Shown: positions 44,970 to 55,008 of the stretch, one piece after another
Layout of the letters: every line of letters starts with the position of its first letter
Numbering within the stretch: the stretch's first letter is position 1
Assembly (NCBI RefSeq): GCF_013318015.2
Contig: NZ_CP115846.1
Location: 1 to 64,000, forward strand
Direction: 5' to 3'
From: Agrobacterium tumefaciens
GTDB lineage: Bacteria > Pseudomonadota > Alphaproteobacteria > Rhizobiales > Rhizobiaceae
Length of the DNA stretch: 64,000 nt
Notes under the pieces: generated by a model
Database searches by the model: none
What the model was told of the DNA's origin: nothing
The model's input: the letters and a program-made list of their open reading frames with translations, nothing else
Made by a program: the position numbers and the translations under genes

Positions 44970-45013
44970 CGTTCCCATTGACGAAGCCGGGCGCAGGCAT
45001 CGAGCCTGCTTCC

Positions 45014-45249
45014 GGCTTTTCCGGTGCCATACGAGGAGGTGTGAGCTGCTCAGTTCGTCCAATGGTGCCATGGCGAACCGAAGGCGTCCAGCACGAGCGG
45101 CGCCTCCAATTTGCTCCTCCCGCCTTTGGCGGCTTCCGCAAATCGGTTCCTCCACTCGCCGCCTCCGGCGGTCGCGTCCCGCGATGCTGGACCCCTCCGC
45201 TTCGCCATGACGCGCGCCGTCGTCTTTCACAAACGTCAAGGAGACGACG
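45014..45249 (+). promoter_or_regulatory. Leader of the 56-residue gene with 25-bp imperfect inverted repeat
   Basis: No gene. Arms 45069-45093 and 45185-45209 are complementary at 22 of 25 positions (CATGGCGAACCG... against ...TTCGCCATG), 91 bases apart. AAGGAGACGACG precedes the ATG at 45250. Confidence 0.5.
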
Positions 45250-45420
45250 ATGACGATTTCTCTCGAAATTCAGCGCGAAGAGCTTCGGGCCGAACTCAGG
45301 AATGCCTGCGATCCGGCCGAGCGCCGCCAGATCGCGGCGGAGCTGGAGATGGTGCAGGCCGAGCTTGCAGCCATCGAGGCCGAGCAGGACGGCCGCGTCA
45401 GCGCGGAGCCTCCTTTCTAG
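45250..45420 (+). CDS. Small coiled-coil protein (56 residues)
   Basis: MTISLEIQREELRAELRNAC ... RRQIAAELEMVQAELAAIEA, ending EPPF. Almost entirely helical with heptad-like spacing. A good AAGGAG lies before ATG 45250. No function known. It is convergent with the HU gene. Confidence 0.65.
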   Translation: MTISLEIQREELRAELRNACDPAERRQIAAELEMVQAELAAIEAEQDGRVSAEPPF

Positions 45421-45460
45421 GAGGCTTCCATCATGCTGCCGCTTCGGCAGCGTGGTCGCT

Positions 45461-45739
45461 TCAGCCGTTCAGCGCGTCCTTGACCGCCTTGCCGGGTGTA
45501 AACGTCAGCTTCTTCGACGCCGCGATCTTGATCGTCGCGCCGGTCGCCGGATTGCGTCCCTCGCGCTCCGGAGTGTCCTTCAGCTTAAACTTTCCAAACG
45601 ATGGTATCGACGTTTCAGCGCCAGCAAGCGCCGCGTCGGTGATCTGTTTAAAGACGCTTTCGACGATCGTCTTGGCCTGCGCCTTGGGGAGGTTCTGTTC
45701 GGCTGCGATCTTGTCGGCGATTTCGTTGGTCGTGGTCAT
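45461..45739 (-). CDS. HU-family nucleoid protein
   Basis: 92-residue HU/IHF-like protein: MTTTNEIADKIAAEQNLPKA, IPSFGKFKLKDTPEREGRNP with ATGATIKIAASKK (the DNA-binding arm) and FTPGKAVKDALNG. Plasmid-borne HU proteins are thought to help the host tolerate the plasmid or to assist transfer complexes. Single gene. Confidence 0.93.
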   Translation of the reverse strand: MTTTNEIADKIAAEQNLPKAQAKTIVESVFKQITDAALAGAETSIPSFGKFKLKDTPEREGRNPATGATIKIAASKKLTFTPGKAVKDALNG

Positions 45740-45876
45740 GAAGGACGGGCCTCTTTGGTTTTCGGTCCTTCAGCTTTGACAATGAAGATGTGGCGAAGAA
45801 AGGGGCAGAAAGGCAAGAACGCCCGTAAGATCAGCGAAAGCCACAGGAAATGCAGGAAGTCGGTCTATTGAACCGG

Positions 45877-46134
45877 CTATTCGGTGCTGCCCGCGTCCCC
45901 ATAGCCACGTCGTCTCTTCGTTCGTTCGAGACGGGAGAGTGCTGTATTCGCATCGTCCGGACGATCGAAGGTCTGCATCATCGTCTGGCCGCCCGATCCG
46001 ATCCGGCCCCAGTTGCGGATGACCGAAGCCCCGCCGAACAGTGTCGGCTGGATCGCCAGCATGTAGAAGCGCCGCATGTTCTGCGCCGCATCAACGCGGT
46101 GAAGATGAACCGGGCATATCTCCGTGTCTTCCAT
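45877..46134 (-). CDS. WGR-domain protein
   Basis: 85 residues from ATG 46134. A WGR domain covers most of it: MRRFYMLAIQPTLFGGASVI, NWGRIGSGGQTMMQTFD. WGR domains bind nucleic acids in PARPs and bacterial proteins. The frame is open to 46170 upstream, but the preceding residues do not look like WGR proteins. It is common beside tra genes on rhizobial plasmids. Confidence 0.85.
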   Translation of the reverse strand: MEDTEICPVHLHRVDAAQNMRRFYMLAIQPTLFGGASVIRNWGRIGSGGQTMMQTFDRPDDANTALSRLERTKRRRGYGDAGSTE

Positions 46135-46371
46135 GCCCTCATTGTTGCTATCTCGGCAAGCCGCGTCCAACGAGTTATCTGAATCGATCCGGTGTCACCG
46201 ATTCATCTTCGTGATGATATCAAACGGGGACTGGGCGAGACGGCTTCGCCGCACGGCTCTATGCGCAGGCGCACCGAACCCGCCATGCGGTTTCGTTCCA
46301 TTCGGATAACGATCCTCTCGCATGGCCGGCCGTGCCGGCGGATGATAACGTTGGAACGGCCTGGTTTGCGG

Positions 46372-46851
46372 TCAGCTATCGCACCAGCTTCGACGCGCAC
46401 CGTCCCATCGACGCGCAAGGCCTTCTCCCACGAGAATCTCGCCAAACGATTGCCCTTTACGGCTGACAGTCCCGAGCTTGCGACCATACCTGTCTTCGTC
46501 TCGCAAGCCCGTGCTCATCGAGAATGGGCCAGCGTTTAGGAGAACCAGAATACGTGCTTTGGCCGCCTCGCCCTTGACCCGTTCTGCCGTGCAACGGGGC
46601 GGGCTGAGTTCAGGTGTGTCGATATCGGCGATCCGGATTTTCTCTCCCTTGAACCAGAAGGTGTCGCCGTCGACGACGCAGTTCATGCGGCTGTCTTCAC
46701 CACAGATCGAGAACGACGCTGAAAGCGTGTCCTCTGCAGGAGCAGAGGTGAGCGCGACCGTCCGATCCAGCCCGCCGGTGCGCTCGAAGCACAACATGCC
46801 GCCAACCCCGAGCCCAACCACGAGCAAGGCAACCCACATCGACCGATGCAT
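46372..46851 (-). CDS. Secreted thermonuclease-like (SNc) protein
   Basis: 159 residues. An N-terminal hydrophobic segment (MWVALLVVGLGVGGMLCF) should act as signal peptide or membrane anchor. The SNase fold follows: NCVVDGDTFWFKGEKIRIAD, IDTPELSPPRC, RDEDRYGRKLGTV, with the catalytic Arg and Glu/Asp positions of staphylococcal nuclease. Such nucleases often accompany conjugation genes. ATG 46851 is used; a GTG three bases upstream also fits. It lies downstream of traG and a small membrane-protein gene, all leftward. Confidence 0.85.
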   Translation of the reverse strand: MHRSMWVALLVVGLGVGGMLCFERTGGLDRTVALTSAPAEDTLSASFSICGEDSRMNCVVDGDTFWFKGEKIRIADIDTPELSPPRCTAERVKGEAAKARILVLLNAGPFSMSTGLRDEDRYGRKLGTVSRKGQSFGEILVGEGLARRWDGARRSWCDS

Positions 46852-47248
46852 CACGTGCTGACCGTTCTAGCATTCGCCGCAGTGTCGCGTTCGTCCGCCT
46901 GCTGCCGACGCTTCCCCTCGTTGAACGTATCCGGTTCAGGATGGGCCGCAGAAACGCAATGTCTTCCCATATCACGGCACCTTCGAAGAGCGTCTCGCTG
47001 TTGCGATTGCGCCACCGCACCTCTTCTCTCGTCACGATAGGCGGCGCGATCTCGGCAAGGGCTGCGAGCGGTGCAAGGATCAGAACGCAAAACATAGTCT
47101 CGGCTTTCAGGATCGCCTCGCTAAGGGGCGAAAGTATCCCGAGAGAGATAATTGCGCCCATGCCGAGAAACGGCATGGCGATGATGAACACGACCCAGAT
47201 CATCAGCGGGCCGATCAGCGAATACCGGATTTTTCTCCAATGCCTCAC
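46697..47248 (-). CDS. Membrane protein downstream of traG, possibly frameshifted
   Basis: Starts at GTG 47248 with AGGAAA upstream. The first 110 residues are plausible: two hydrophobic segments (IGPLMIWVVFIIAMPFLGMG, MFCVLILAPLAALAEIAPPI) and EEVRWRNRNSETLFEGAVIW. Beyond about 46930 the frame runs 155 bases into the nuclease gene with Arg/Gly/Cys-rich, non-protein-like sequence. Another frame reads PDTFNEGKRRQQADERDTAA and stops at the nuclease start. A frameshift near 46930 is likely, with the real gene ending at about 46851. Function unknown. Confidence 0.5.
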   Translation of the reverse strand: MRHWRKIRYSLIGPLMIWVVFIIAMPFLGMGAIISLGILSPLSEAILKAETMFCVLILAPLAALAEIAPPIVTREEVRWRNRNSETLFEGAVIWEDIAFLRPILNRIRSTRGSVGSRRTNATLRRMLERSARDASVDVGCLARGWARGWRHVVLRAHRRAGSDGRAHLCSCRGHAFSVVLDLW

Positions 47249-47268
47249 GGGCGTTTCCTTTCCTTCTG

Positions 47269-49218
47269 TCAGGGCTGTGCAGGTTCGTTTGCGTTCGGAG
47301 CGGTTCCGGTTCGATGGAATCTGTTCTCGCCGACGCAGGCTTTCATGTCTTCACGCCGGAACCAGATGGCGCGCCCGCACCGGAGCGGAGGATTTCCGGA
47401 GGTGAAGACGATCTGCTCGTCGCTGCGCATGCGCAGAACTTCATGCGGCAGGATCAATGGCCGGCGACTGAGCTGCTTCGATCGCGATCGAGACGATCCT
47501 TTCATTCCGGTCGAACGGTTGGTCTGGTCGACCTCGACCGTGGTGTCGCCGCAGCGCTTCGAGATATAGTCGGCGGTGTCGGGATCGTTTATCGCGGCAA
47601 ACGAAATCCATGATGCGGATTCGAACCATTTGCTCGTCGCATCACGCCCGCCATAGGCCTCACGCATCTGGCCGAGCGACTGGAAGATCATCGTCAGCAT
47701 AATGCCGTATTTGCGGCCTGCGTCGCGGGCGGTTTCGAGGATGCGCAGGTAGCCGAGACGCGCCACCTCGTCGAGCAGGAAGAGGGTGCGACCCTTCACA
47801 TTGCCGTTGCGGTTATAGATCGCGTTGAGCAGCGAGCCGATGACGACACGCGCGAGGCCGGGATGGGCTTCCAGCACCTTCAGGTCGAGCGCGATGAAGA
47901 TGTCCGTTCCGCCGTCGGCGAGATCGTCGGTCGAAAAGCTGTCGCCCGATACAAGTCCGGCATAGTTGGGATAGGACAGCCAATGGGTTTCCTTCACCGC
48001 ATTGGCATAAACACCCGAAAAAGTCTCCGGCGTCATGTTGACGAAGACTGATACATTCTCCTTCACGAAGTCCGATTCCGACTGCTCGTAGATTTTTGTC
48101 AGGCGCGCGCGCAGCTTGGGTTCCGGTTCGGACAGGTTGGCACGGACACGGCGCAGCGTCTGGTCTTCCGCTTCCGTGTGCCCTGACAGGCAGACGTCGG
48201 CGATCAGAGCCGTCAGGAGCTGCATCGCCGACGCCCTGAAGAAGTCGTCGCGGGCGGATGCCGTCCTCGGATTGTCGGTCATGATCCATGTGGCGACGGC
48301 GACGATATCCTCTTCCTTCGTATTGCCATGACGGCCGATCCAGTCGAGGGCGTTGAAGCCGACACCGCCGGCTGTCGGATCGAGCACGATCACCTTTCGG
48401 CCGGCCTGACGCCGATGCTCCGAGACCATCGGCGCGACCTCGCTTGACGGGTCCAGAACGACAAGCCCGCCGCCCCATTTGAGCGCGGTCGGGATCGTCA
48501 CCGATGTCGTCTTGAAACCGCCGGAGCCGGCGAAGACGATGCCATGCGACGATCCGAAGGAACCGTCGAAGCAGAGCAGCGGCGACTTGCCGCCAGCGCC
48601 CCAGCTTTGTCGATCGTCAGCGCGAAACGGCATGGCGGCAACACTGTCGCGATCAACCCGATAGCGCTCGCCGATGATGATGCCGCCTCGTTCGGGAAAC
48701 AGTTTTGCCGCCTCCTGGATCTTCATCCAGTCGGCCTCGCCATGCACAGCCCGCTTGCCGCCGATCCGTTTGGGCGCTGTTGTTGCGAACGCGGCATTGC
48801 CCTTGATCGCGACACGCAGCGCGAACATTCCGCTGATGAAGGCAATGCTTGCGCCGATCATCGTCACCGGATCAGCATAGGCCAGAACCGATTGTTCGGC
48901 CGGCACGCTGCTTGCGATGCTATTCAGGCGGATTACTTCGCGCAGTGTTGCGATGGTAATGACCACGCCGCTTCCGGCCAGCACGCTCAGACCGGCGGCC
49001 TTGATGTTGGCCGATCCGTTCGCGGCGAAGAGGCCAATTATGCCGATCGCCACCGCAGCGATGTAGGGGAGCGCGAGCCCGGCGCGTCCCAGCATCAGCT
49101 TCGCCTGCGGGGACGTTCCGAATGCCGCCAGTCGCTGCTCCATCCCGGATGTCGCGAACATCGCCGCGAGCATTATGATTGCCGGCAGGATCATCAGCAA
49201 AAGCCTATTCATCGTCAT
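47269..49218 (-). CDS. traG: TraG, type IV coupling protein
   Basis: 649 residues of the VirD4/TraG family, the inner-membrane ATPase that couples the relaxosome to the mating channel. It has four or so N-terminal membrane segments, then Walker [21 protein letters not shown], Walker [19 protein letters not shown] and the late [20 protein letters not shown]. Length and motifs are complete. The start at 49218 overlaps the end of traD, as in Ti plasmids. Confidence 0.96.
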   Translation of the reverse strand: MTMNRLLLMILPAIIMLAAMFATSGMEQRLAAFGTSPQAKLMLGRAGLALPYIAAVAIGIIGLFAANGSANIKAAGLSVLAGSGVVITIATLREVIRLNSIASSVPAEQSVLAYADPVTMIGASIAFISGMFALRVAIKGNAAFATTAPKRIGGKRAVHGEADWMKIQEAAKLFPERGGIIIGERYRVDRDSVAAMPFRADDRQSWGAGGKSPLLCFDGSFGSSHGIVFAGSGGFKTTSVTIPTALKWGGGLVVLDPSSEVAPMVSEHRRQAGRKVIVLDPTAGGVGFNALDWIGRHGNTKEEDIVAVATWIMTDNPRTASARDDFFRASAMQLLTALIADVCLSGHTEAEDQTLRRVRANLSEPEPKLRARLTKIYEQSESDFVKENVSVFVNMTPETFSGVYANAVKETHWLSYPNYAGLVSGDSFSTDDLADGGTDIFIALDLKVLEAHPGLARVVIGSLLNAIYNRNGNVKGRTLFLLDEVARLGYLRILETARDAGRKYGIMLTMIFQSLGQMREAYGGRDATSKWFESASWISFAAINDPDTADYISKRCGDTTVEVDQTNRSTGMKGSSRSRSKQLSRRPLILPHEVLRMRSDEQIVFTSGNPPLRCGRAIWFRREDMKACVGENRFHRTGTAPNANEPAQP

Positions 49219-49420
49219 GGCCGAACGCCTCCGCGCCGATGGCGGTCAAGCGTGACCGCTCTTCTTCGTCGCCCTTGAGCCGGCGGCCGCCGTCGACCAA
49301 CAGCCCGAGCAGCAGCGCCCGCTTTTCGTAACGCAGTCCTGCCTTGACGATCAGCCCGCCGAGCTCGATTTTTACGCGGGTGTCCTTCTTGCGTGCGTCT
49401 GACGTCATCGACTTTGCCAT
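49205..49420 (-). CDS. traD: TraD, small conjugal transfer protein
   Basis: 71 residues: [40 protein letters not shown]. This is the Agrobacterium-type TraD, unrelated to F-plasmid TraD. The frame is open to 49606, but ATG 49420, just after the traC stop, gives the usual size. It overlaps traG by 14 bases. Its exact role in relaxosome function is not established. Confidence 0.9.
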   Translation of the reverse strand: MAKSMTSDARKKDTRVKIELGGLIVKAGLRYEKRALLLGLLVDGGRRLKGDEEERSRLTAIGAEAFGHDDE

Positions 49421-49424
49421 CCGT

Positions 49425-49721
49425 TCAAGCCTCGCCAGACCCGCCTTCATCCGCGCCAGACGCGAGCGCCGCGGACGGCTCGTTACCGGTCCGGCTCTCT
49501 CCGGCTTGTCTCTTTCCGGTCGCCGAGCCCTTGCCGCCACGAAACCGTTTGGCGACTTCCTCGAAGGCTGCCTGAAGCTGTGACTCCTCGATGTCGATTT
49601 CACCAAGACCGGCCTTCAACGCAATCCTGCCGATTCGTTCGGCCTCGCGTGTTTCGGCCTGTTTCAGCTGATCCTGCAATCTGGCAATTTCTTCCCTGAT
49701 CTTCGATGATGGTTTCTTCAT
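49425..49721 (-). CDS. traC: TraC, relaxosome accessory protein
   Basis: 98 residues: [56 protein letters not shown]. Matches Ti-plasmid TraC, which with TraA acts at oriT. It is first in the leftward traCDG operon and faces oriT and a TraR box. Confidence 0.92.
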   Translation of the reverse strand: MKKPSSKIREEIARLQDQLKQAETREAERIGRIALKAGLGEIDIEESQLQAAFEEVAKRFRGGKGSATGKRQAGESRTGNEPSAALASGADEGGSGEA

Positions 49722-49795
49722 TCCGGTCGCATCTCCCTGGAAATCCTGCGGCGTCTGTTCCGCTGCAAGATTTCCTCAAAAGCACTTCGCAAGAA

Positions 49796-49813
49796 ATGTG
49801 CAGATCTGCACGT
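49796..49813. promoter_or_regulatory. tra box (TraR-binding site) between traC and traA
   Basis: ATGTGCAGATCTGCACGT, an almost perfect 18-bp dyad with the TGCAGATCTGCA core of tra boxes. It is in the divergent traC/traA promoter region as on Ti plasmids, and a traR gene is present at 58832-59536, so quorum-dependent activation of both tra operons is expected. Confidence 0.9.
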
Positions 49814-49859
49814 CGGCAAAGCCGACACTTTGGAGGATGATCCCGCCGCTCGACGAGAG

Positions 49860-49910
49860 CGGATCCAAGGGCGCAATTATACGTCGCTGACGCGACGCCT
49901 TGCGTAGGGG
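49860..49910. other. oriT: Origin of transfer, oriT (RSF1010/Ti type)
   Basis: Inverted repeat CGTCGC-TGAC-GCGACG (49882-49897) beside AGGGCGCAATTA (49868-49879). Read on the minus strand, TAATTGCGCCCT follows the hairpin, matching the RSF1010-family nic sequence TAAGTGCGCCCT. By analogy the nick is between 49872 and 49871 on the minus strand, and the 5' end enters the recipient reading towards lower coordinates. It lies between traC and traA, the Ti-plasmid position. Confidence 0.9.
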
Positions 49911-49979
49911 GCCAAACAGGGGCCCACTGTGGCCTCACCGCTCCCGACGAACGACGTTCAAACGGGAGCTTTTACCGCA

Positions 49980-52900
49980 GTGGCCATCGCCCACTTCTCA
50001 GCCCGCATCGTCAGCCGCGGCGACGGCCGCAGCGTGGTGCTGTCTGCGGCCTACCGGCACTGCGCGAAGATGGAATACGAGCGCGAGGCCCGCACCATCG
50101 ACTACACCCGTAAGCAAGGGCTGGTGCATGAGGAATTCATACTCCCGGCGGATGCCCCGAAATGGGTCCGCGCGTTGATTGCAGACTGTTCTGTCGCCGG
50201 GGCCTCTGAGGCCTTCTGGAACAAGGTCGAGGCTTTCGAAAAACGCTCCGACGCGCAGCTGGCCCGCGACCTGACGATTGCACTGCCGCGGGAGCTTACA
50301 TCCGAGCAGAACATCGCCCTGGTCCGTGATTTCGTGGAGAAACATATCCTGGGGAAGGGCATGGTCGCCGACTGGGTCTATCACGACAATCCCGGCAATC
50401 CGCACATCCACCTGATGACCACATTGCGGCCGCTGACCGAGGACGGGTTCGGGGCCAAGAAGGTAGCGGTCATTGGTGAGGACGGCCAGCTGGTTCGCAC
50501 GAAATCCGGCAAAATCCTCTACGAACTCTGGGCCGGTTCGACGGACGATTTCAACGTCCTGCGCGATGGATGGTTCGAACGGCTGAACCATCACCTGACG
50601 CTTGGCGGCATCGATCTCAAGATCGATGGCCGCTCCTACGAGAAGCAGGGAATCGACCTCGAACCGACGATCCATCTCGGAGTTGGCGCCAAGGCAATCT
50701 CGCGGAAAGCGGAACAAAAGGGTGTTCGGCCGGAGCTCGAAAGGATTGAACTGAACGAAGAACGCCGCTCGGAAAACACCCGCCGCATCCTCAAAAATCC
50801 AGCCATCGTGCTCGACCTGATCATGCGGGAAAAGAGCGTCTTCGATGAACGCGATGTCGCGAAAGTGCTGCACCGCTATGTCGACGATCCGGCCGTCTTC
50901 CAGCAGCTGATGTTGCGCATCATCCTGAATCCGGAGGTGCTACGGCTGCAGCGCGACACGATCGAGTTCGCGACCGGAGAGAAAGTGCCGGCGCGCTATT
51001 CGACACGGGCGATGATCCGGCTGGAAGCGACGATGGCGCGACAGGCGATGTGGCTGTCGGACAAGGAAACGCATGCCGTTTCCACGGCGGTGCTCGCAGG
51101 GACGTTTGGGCGGCATGGGCGGCTGTCGGAGGAACAGAAAGCAGCCATCGAGTGCATCGCCGGTCCGGCCCGCATCGCCGCGGTCGTCGGACGCGCGGGT
51201 GCTGGTAAGACCACGATGATGAAGGCGGCGCGGGAGGCGTGGGAGCTGGCCGGATATCGTGTCGTCGGTGGCGCGCTCGCCGGCAAAGCGGCGGAGGGTC
51301 TGGAGAAGGAAGCCGGCATCGAGAGCCGCACGCTCTCCTCCTGGGAGCTGCGCTGGAACCGCGGTCGTGACGTGCTCGACAATAAAACCGTCTTCGTCAT
51401 GGACGAGGCCGGCATGGTGGCCTCGAAACAGATGGCGGGCTTTGTCGATGCCGTTGTCAGGGCAGGGGCAAAGATCGTGCTAGTCGGCGATCCCGAGCAG
51501 CTTCAGCCGATCGAAGCGGGGGCCGCTTTCCGCGCCATTGTCGATCGGATTGGTTACGCTGAACTCGAAACGATCTATCGCCAGCGCGAGGACTGGATGC
51601 GCAAGGCGTCGCTCGATCTGGCGCGCGGCAATGTCGAGAAGGCGTTGGCGCTCTACAATGCCAATGCGAGAATTGTTGGCGAACGTCTGAAGGCGGAAGC
51701 GGTTGAGCGCCTGATCGCCGACTGGAACCGTGATTACGATCAGACGAAGACGACATTGATCCTCGCCCATCTGCGCCGCGACGTGCGCATGCTCAACGTC
51801 ATGGCGCGCGAGAAGCTGGTCGAGCGCGGCATCGTCGGCGAGGGCCACGTCTTCAGAACGGCTGACGGCGAACGCCGTTTCGACGCAGGCGATCAGATCG
51901 TCTTCCTGAAGAATGAGACCTCACTTGGGGTCAAGAACGGCATGATCGGCCATGTCGTTGAGGCTGTGCCGAACCGCATCGTTGCGGTGGTCGGGGATCG
52001 GGATCATCGGCGGCATGTTGTGGTCGAACAACGCTTCTACAGCAATCTCGATCACGGCTATGCGACGACCATCCACAAGTCTCAGGGCGCCACTGTCGAC
52101 AGGGTCAAGGTGCTGGCCTCTCTCTCGCTCGATCGGCATCTGACCTATGTCGCGATGACCCGCCATCGCGAGGATCTCCAGCTCTATTACGGACGCCGTT
52201 CCTTCGCCTTCAACGGTGGCATAGCCAAGGTTCTTTCCCGAAAGAACGCCAAGGAGACGACGCTCGATTACGAGCGCGGCAAACTCTACCGCGAGGCGCT
52301 GCGCTTTGCCGAAAACCGTGGCCTGCACATCATGCAGGTGGCTCGAACAATGCTGCGCGACCGGCTCGACTGGACGCTGCGCCAAAAAACAAAGGTTTCC
52401 GATCTCGTTCATAGGCTTCGTGCGCTCGGTGAGCGCCTCGGCCTCGACCAATCCCCAAAAACCCAAACGATGAAGGAGGCCGCGCCCATGGTCACAGGCA
52501 TCAAGACATTCTCCGGCTCTGTTGCCGATACGGTCGGTGACAAGCTCGGCGCCGATCCCACGCTGAAGCAGCAATGGGAGGAGGTCTCGGCGCGCTTCCG
52601 CTACGTCTTCGCCGATCCCGAAACCGCCTTCCGCGCCGTCAACTTCGATACGGTTCTGGCAGATAAGGAGGCAGCGAAAGCGGTCTTGCAGAAGCTTGAG
52701 GCGGAGCCGGCATCGATCGGGGCGCTGAAGGGCAAGACCGGTATTCTGGCCAGCAAGACGGAGCGCGAGGCGCGCCGCGTCGCAGAGGTCAATGTTCCCG
52801 CCCTGAAGCGCGATCTGGAGCAATATCTGCGGATGCGCGAGACCGCGACGCTGCGGATAGTGACCGAAGAACAAGCCCTGCGCCAGCGCGTCTCGATCGA

Positions 52901-53282
52901 CATCCCGGCGCTCTCGCCGGCCGCACGCTTGGTGCTTGAGCGCGTGCGCGACGCGATCGACCGGAACGATCTGCCGGCGGCCCTTGGATATGCGCTCAGC
53001 AATCGCGAGACCAAGCTCGAGATCGACGGGTTCAACCAGGCTGTTACCGAACGCTTCGGGGAGCGGACCCTGCTGAGCAACGTGGCGCGCGAGCCGTCCG
53101 GAAAGCTGTACGAAAAACTCTCCGATGGTATGCGGCCGGAGCAGAAAGAGCAGTTGAAGCAAGCCTGGCCGATCATGCGCACGGCCCAGCAGCTCGCCGC
53201 CCACGAGCGCACCGTGCAGTCGCTGAAACAGGCCGAGGAATTGCGGCAGACGTTGCGCCAGGCACCGGTGCTGAAACAATGA
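49980..53282 (+). CDS. traA: TraA, relaxase-helicase
   Basis: 1100 residues from GTG 49980, giving the family start [20 protein letters not shown]; an ATG at 49929 would add 17 residues not seen in the family. The MobA/MobL relaxase domain has [12 protein letters not shown] (N-terminal Tyr) and [16 protein letters not shown] (metal-binding His pair near 140). The helicase domain has [11 protein letters not shown] near 403, [10 protein letters not shown] near 474 and [12 protein letters not shown] near 697. It nicks oriT and unwinds the transferred strand. The stop overlaps traF. Confidence 0.96.
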   Translation: MAIAHFSARIVSRGDGRSVVLSAAYRHCAKMEYEREARTIDYTRKQGLVHEEFILPADAPKWVRALIADCSVAGASEAFWNKVEAFEKRSDAQLARDLTIALPRELTSEQNIALVRDFVEKHILGKGMVADWVYHDNPGNPHIHLMTTLRPLTEDGFGAKKVAVIGEDGQLVRTKSGKILYELWAGSTDDFNVLRDGWFERLNHHLTLGGIDLKIDGRSYEKQGIDLEPTIHLGVGAKAISRKAEQKGVRPELERIELNEERRSENTRRILKNPAIVLDLIMREKSVFDERDVAKVLHRYVDDPAVFQQLMLRIILNPEVLRLQRDTIEFATGEKVPARYSTRAMIRLEATMARQAMWLSDKETHAVSTAVLAGTFGRHGRLSEEQKAAIECIAGPARIAAVVGRAGAGKTTMMKAAREAWELAGYRVVGGALAGKAAEGLEKEAGIESRTLSSWELRWNRGRDVLDNKTVFVMDEAGMVASKQMAGFVDAVVRAGAKIVLVGDPEQLQPIEAGAAFRAIVDRIGYAELETIYRQREDWMRKASLDLARGNVEKALALYNANARIVGERLKAEAVERLIADWNRDYDQTKTTLILAHLRRDVRMLNVMAREKLVERGIVGEGHVFRTADGERRFDAGDQIVFLKNETSLGVKNGMIGHVVEAVPNRIVAVVGDRDHRRHVVVEQRFYSNLDHGYATTIHKSQGATVDRVKVLASLSLDRHLTYVAMTRHREDLQLYYGRRSFAFNGGIAKVLSRKNAKETTLDYERGKLYREALRFAENRGLHIMQVARTMLRDRLDWTLRQKTKVSDLVHRLRALGERLGLDQSPKTQTMKEAAPMVTGIKTFSGSVADTVGDKLGADPTLKQQWEEVSARFRYVFADPETAFRAVNFDTVLADKEAAKAVLQKLEAEPASIGALKGKTGILASKTEREARRVAEVNVPALKRDLEQYLRMRETATLRIVTEEQALRQRVSIDIPALSPAARLVLERVRDAIDRNDLPAALGYALSNRETKLEIDGFNQAVTERFGERTLLSNVAREPSGKLYEKLSDGMRPEQKEQLKQAWPIMRTAQQLAAHERTVQSLKQAEELRQTLRQAPVLKQ

Positions 53283-53809
53283 GCAAACGCGCTGTCATCC
53301 GGTTTCTCGGTGTCGCAGGCCTCGTCTTGAGCGGCGCCACCGTCATGGGGCTCATCGGTGGTTATCGAGTGAACGTCACGCCGAGCGAACCCCTTGGGCT
53401 CTGGCGTGTGGAAAAGCTCCGACGCCCGGTTCAGTCCGGCGATCTGGTGTTTGTCTGCCCGCCGCACAACGCCTTCTTCGAGGAAGCCTGGCTACGCGGC
53501 TATCTCCGTTCCGGGCTCTGCCCAGGTTGGTTCGCGCCGCTCATAAAGTCCGTTCTGGCGCTTCCCGGTCAGCGCGTCGAAATCGCCGATCGGATTGTCA
53601 TCGACGGTCATCCCGTATCGGCTTCCACTGTCAGCGCGACGGACAGCGAGGGCAGGGCGATCGCGCCCTTCGCCGGCGGCGTCGTGCCGCCAGGATTTCT
53701 ATTTCTCCATTCTTCCTTTGCGAGTTCCTATGATTCACGATACTTCGGCCCGATCCCGGACAGCGGTCTTCTCGGCCTGGCGCGGCCGGTGTTCACGTTT
53801 GACCCGTGA
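53279..53809 (+). CDS. traF: TraF, S26-type signal peptidase of the transfer system
   Basis: 176 residues with an N-terminal membrane anchor, catalytic Ser in [11 protein letters not shown] and Lys in [15 protein letters not shown]. TraF-type peptidases mature the conjugative pilin and cyclise it in the RP4 system. The start overlaps the traA stop (ATGA), and traB begins 80 bases before its end. Confidence 0.94.
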   Translation: MSKRAVIRFLGVAGLVLSGATVMGLIGGYRVNVTPSEPLGLWRVEKLRRPVQSGDLVFVCPPHNAFFEEAWLRGYLRSGLCPGWFAPLIKSVLALPGQRVEIADRIVIDGHPVSASTVSATDSEGRAIAPFAGGVVPPGFLFLHSSFASSYDSRYFGPIPDSGLLGLARPVFTFDP

Positions 53810-54995
53810 CCGCTGGCGTGTGGCGCTCCTGATCCTGCTTTCGATCGCCGTCGGAGCGGTCGGCTGGAGCGGCGAGGCCCTCCTTCTTCCGACAGCCATG
53901 CTCTTTCCGTTGCTATGGGCGCAATCTCCATCACGACTGGTTGCGGGCGCGGTGTCTGCCGGGTACTTCCTCACCGCCTCGCGCGGCCTGCCGCAGGGTG
54001 TGGCGAACTTCTACGCCGCCGATTTCTGGCACGGCCTCCTGCTATGGCTGGCGGCCTCGGCCGGCTTTGTCGCCGTGCATGCGGCGTTCTGGCCCGCGCG
54101 CTTGCAAAAGAGGCTTCCGGGAAGGGGCGCTCTGGGTTGGGGAAAGCCGGTGCGCTACCTTGCGGCCGCGGTGCTGATGGGGCTGCCGCCCTTCGGCATC
54201 ACCGGGTGGGCGCATCCACTAACCGCAGCGGGCATTCTGTTTCCCGGCTTTGGATGGTGGGGGCTGGGTGCGACCACAGCCGGCCTCGCGATGATGACAT
54301 CGCGATACTGGCCGGCTGCTGCCATTGCCCTGGGAGGCTTCTGGTTCTGGTCCGCCGCTACGTGGACGCAACCTGTCCTACCGGATGGATGGAAAGGCGT
54401 CGACCTCGAACAGGGTCAAACGCTTGGACGTGATGGTTCGCTTGACCATCACCGTGACCTGATCGCAACGGTGCGCGCGGCGGCAGGAGCGGAAACCCGT
54501 GTCATCGTTCTTCCCGAAAGCGCCCTCGGCTTATGGACCCCGACTGTCGCACGGCTTTGGCAGGCGGGCTTGCGAGGGGCGGACGTCACCGTGATCGCCG
54601 GCGCGGCCGTCATCGATCCGGGCGGCTACGACAACGTCATGGTGACGGTCTCGGAGGGTGAAACACGGATCCTCTATCGCGAGCGGATGCCGATCCCGGT
54701 ATCGATGTGGCAGCCATGGTTGCAATGGACCGGGCAGGGCGGTGGCGCTCAAGCGCATTTCTTCGCCAACCCGGCCGTGGATCTCGCTGGCACGAGGATC
54801 GCGCCGCTGATCTGCTACGAGCAGCTCATCGTCTGGCCCATACTGCACTCGATGCTGTTTTCCCCCGCCGCCATCGTCGCCACGGGCAACGGATGGTGGA
54901 CCGAGGGAACGTCGATCGTCGCCATCCAACAAGCAGGCGTGATCGCCTGGGCGAAACTCTTCGGGCGACCCGTCGTCACGGCTTTCAACACATAA
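53730..54995 (+). CDS. traB: TraB, conjugal transfer membrane protein
   Basis: 421 residues from ATG 53730. About six N-terminal membrane segments ([49 protein letters not shown]), then a nitrilase-like domain ([48 protein letters not shown]) with Glu-Lys-Cys-type positions, similar to apolipoprotein N-acyltransferase. It overlaps traF by 80 bases in another frame, as in Ti plasmids. It enhances transfer but its reaction is unknown. Confidence 0.93.
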   Translation: MIHDTSARSRTAVFSAWRGRCSRLTRDRWRVALLILLSIAVGAVGWSGEALLLPTAMLFPLLWAQSPSRLVAGAVSAGYFLTASRGLPQGVANFYAADFWHGLLLWLAASAGFVAVHAAFWPARLQKRLPGRGALGWGKPVRYLAAAVLMGLPPFGITGWAHPLTAAGILFPGFGWWGLGATTAGLAMMTSRYWPAAAIALGGFWFWSAATWTQPVLPDGWKGVDLEQGQTLGRDGSLDHHRDLIATVRAAAGAETRVIVLPESALGLWTPTVARLWQAGLRGADVTVIAGAAVIDPGGYDNVMVTVSEGETRILYRERMPIPVSMWQPWLQWTGQGGGAQAHFFANPAVDLAGTRIAPLICYEQLIVWPILHSMLFSPAAIVATGNGWWTEGTSIVAIQQAGVIAWAKLFGRPVVTAFNT

Positions 54996-55008
54996 GGAGA
55001 CTTTCGCG

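Larger units (their letters stand above)
44168..45013. repeat. Direct repeat copy 2 (DUF736 leader, gene and terminator)
   Basis: Second copy of the 39443-40283 repeat, same orientation, 4.7 kb away. Its terminator has diverged to a better hairpin than that of copy 1. Confidence 0.85.

Noticed and set aside
44308..45141. Leftward frame conserved in both DUF736 repeats (also 39574-40290)
   Set aside because: Its conservation simply follows from the direct repeat; it is antisense to DUF736 and its leader, with differing ends in the two copies.
51921..53279. 452-codon leftward open frame
   Set aside because: Antisense to the helicase part of traA, no recognisable domain.
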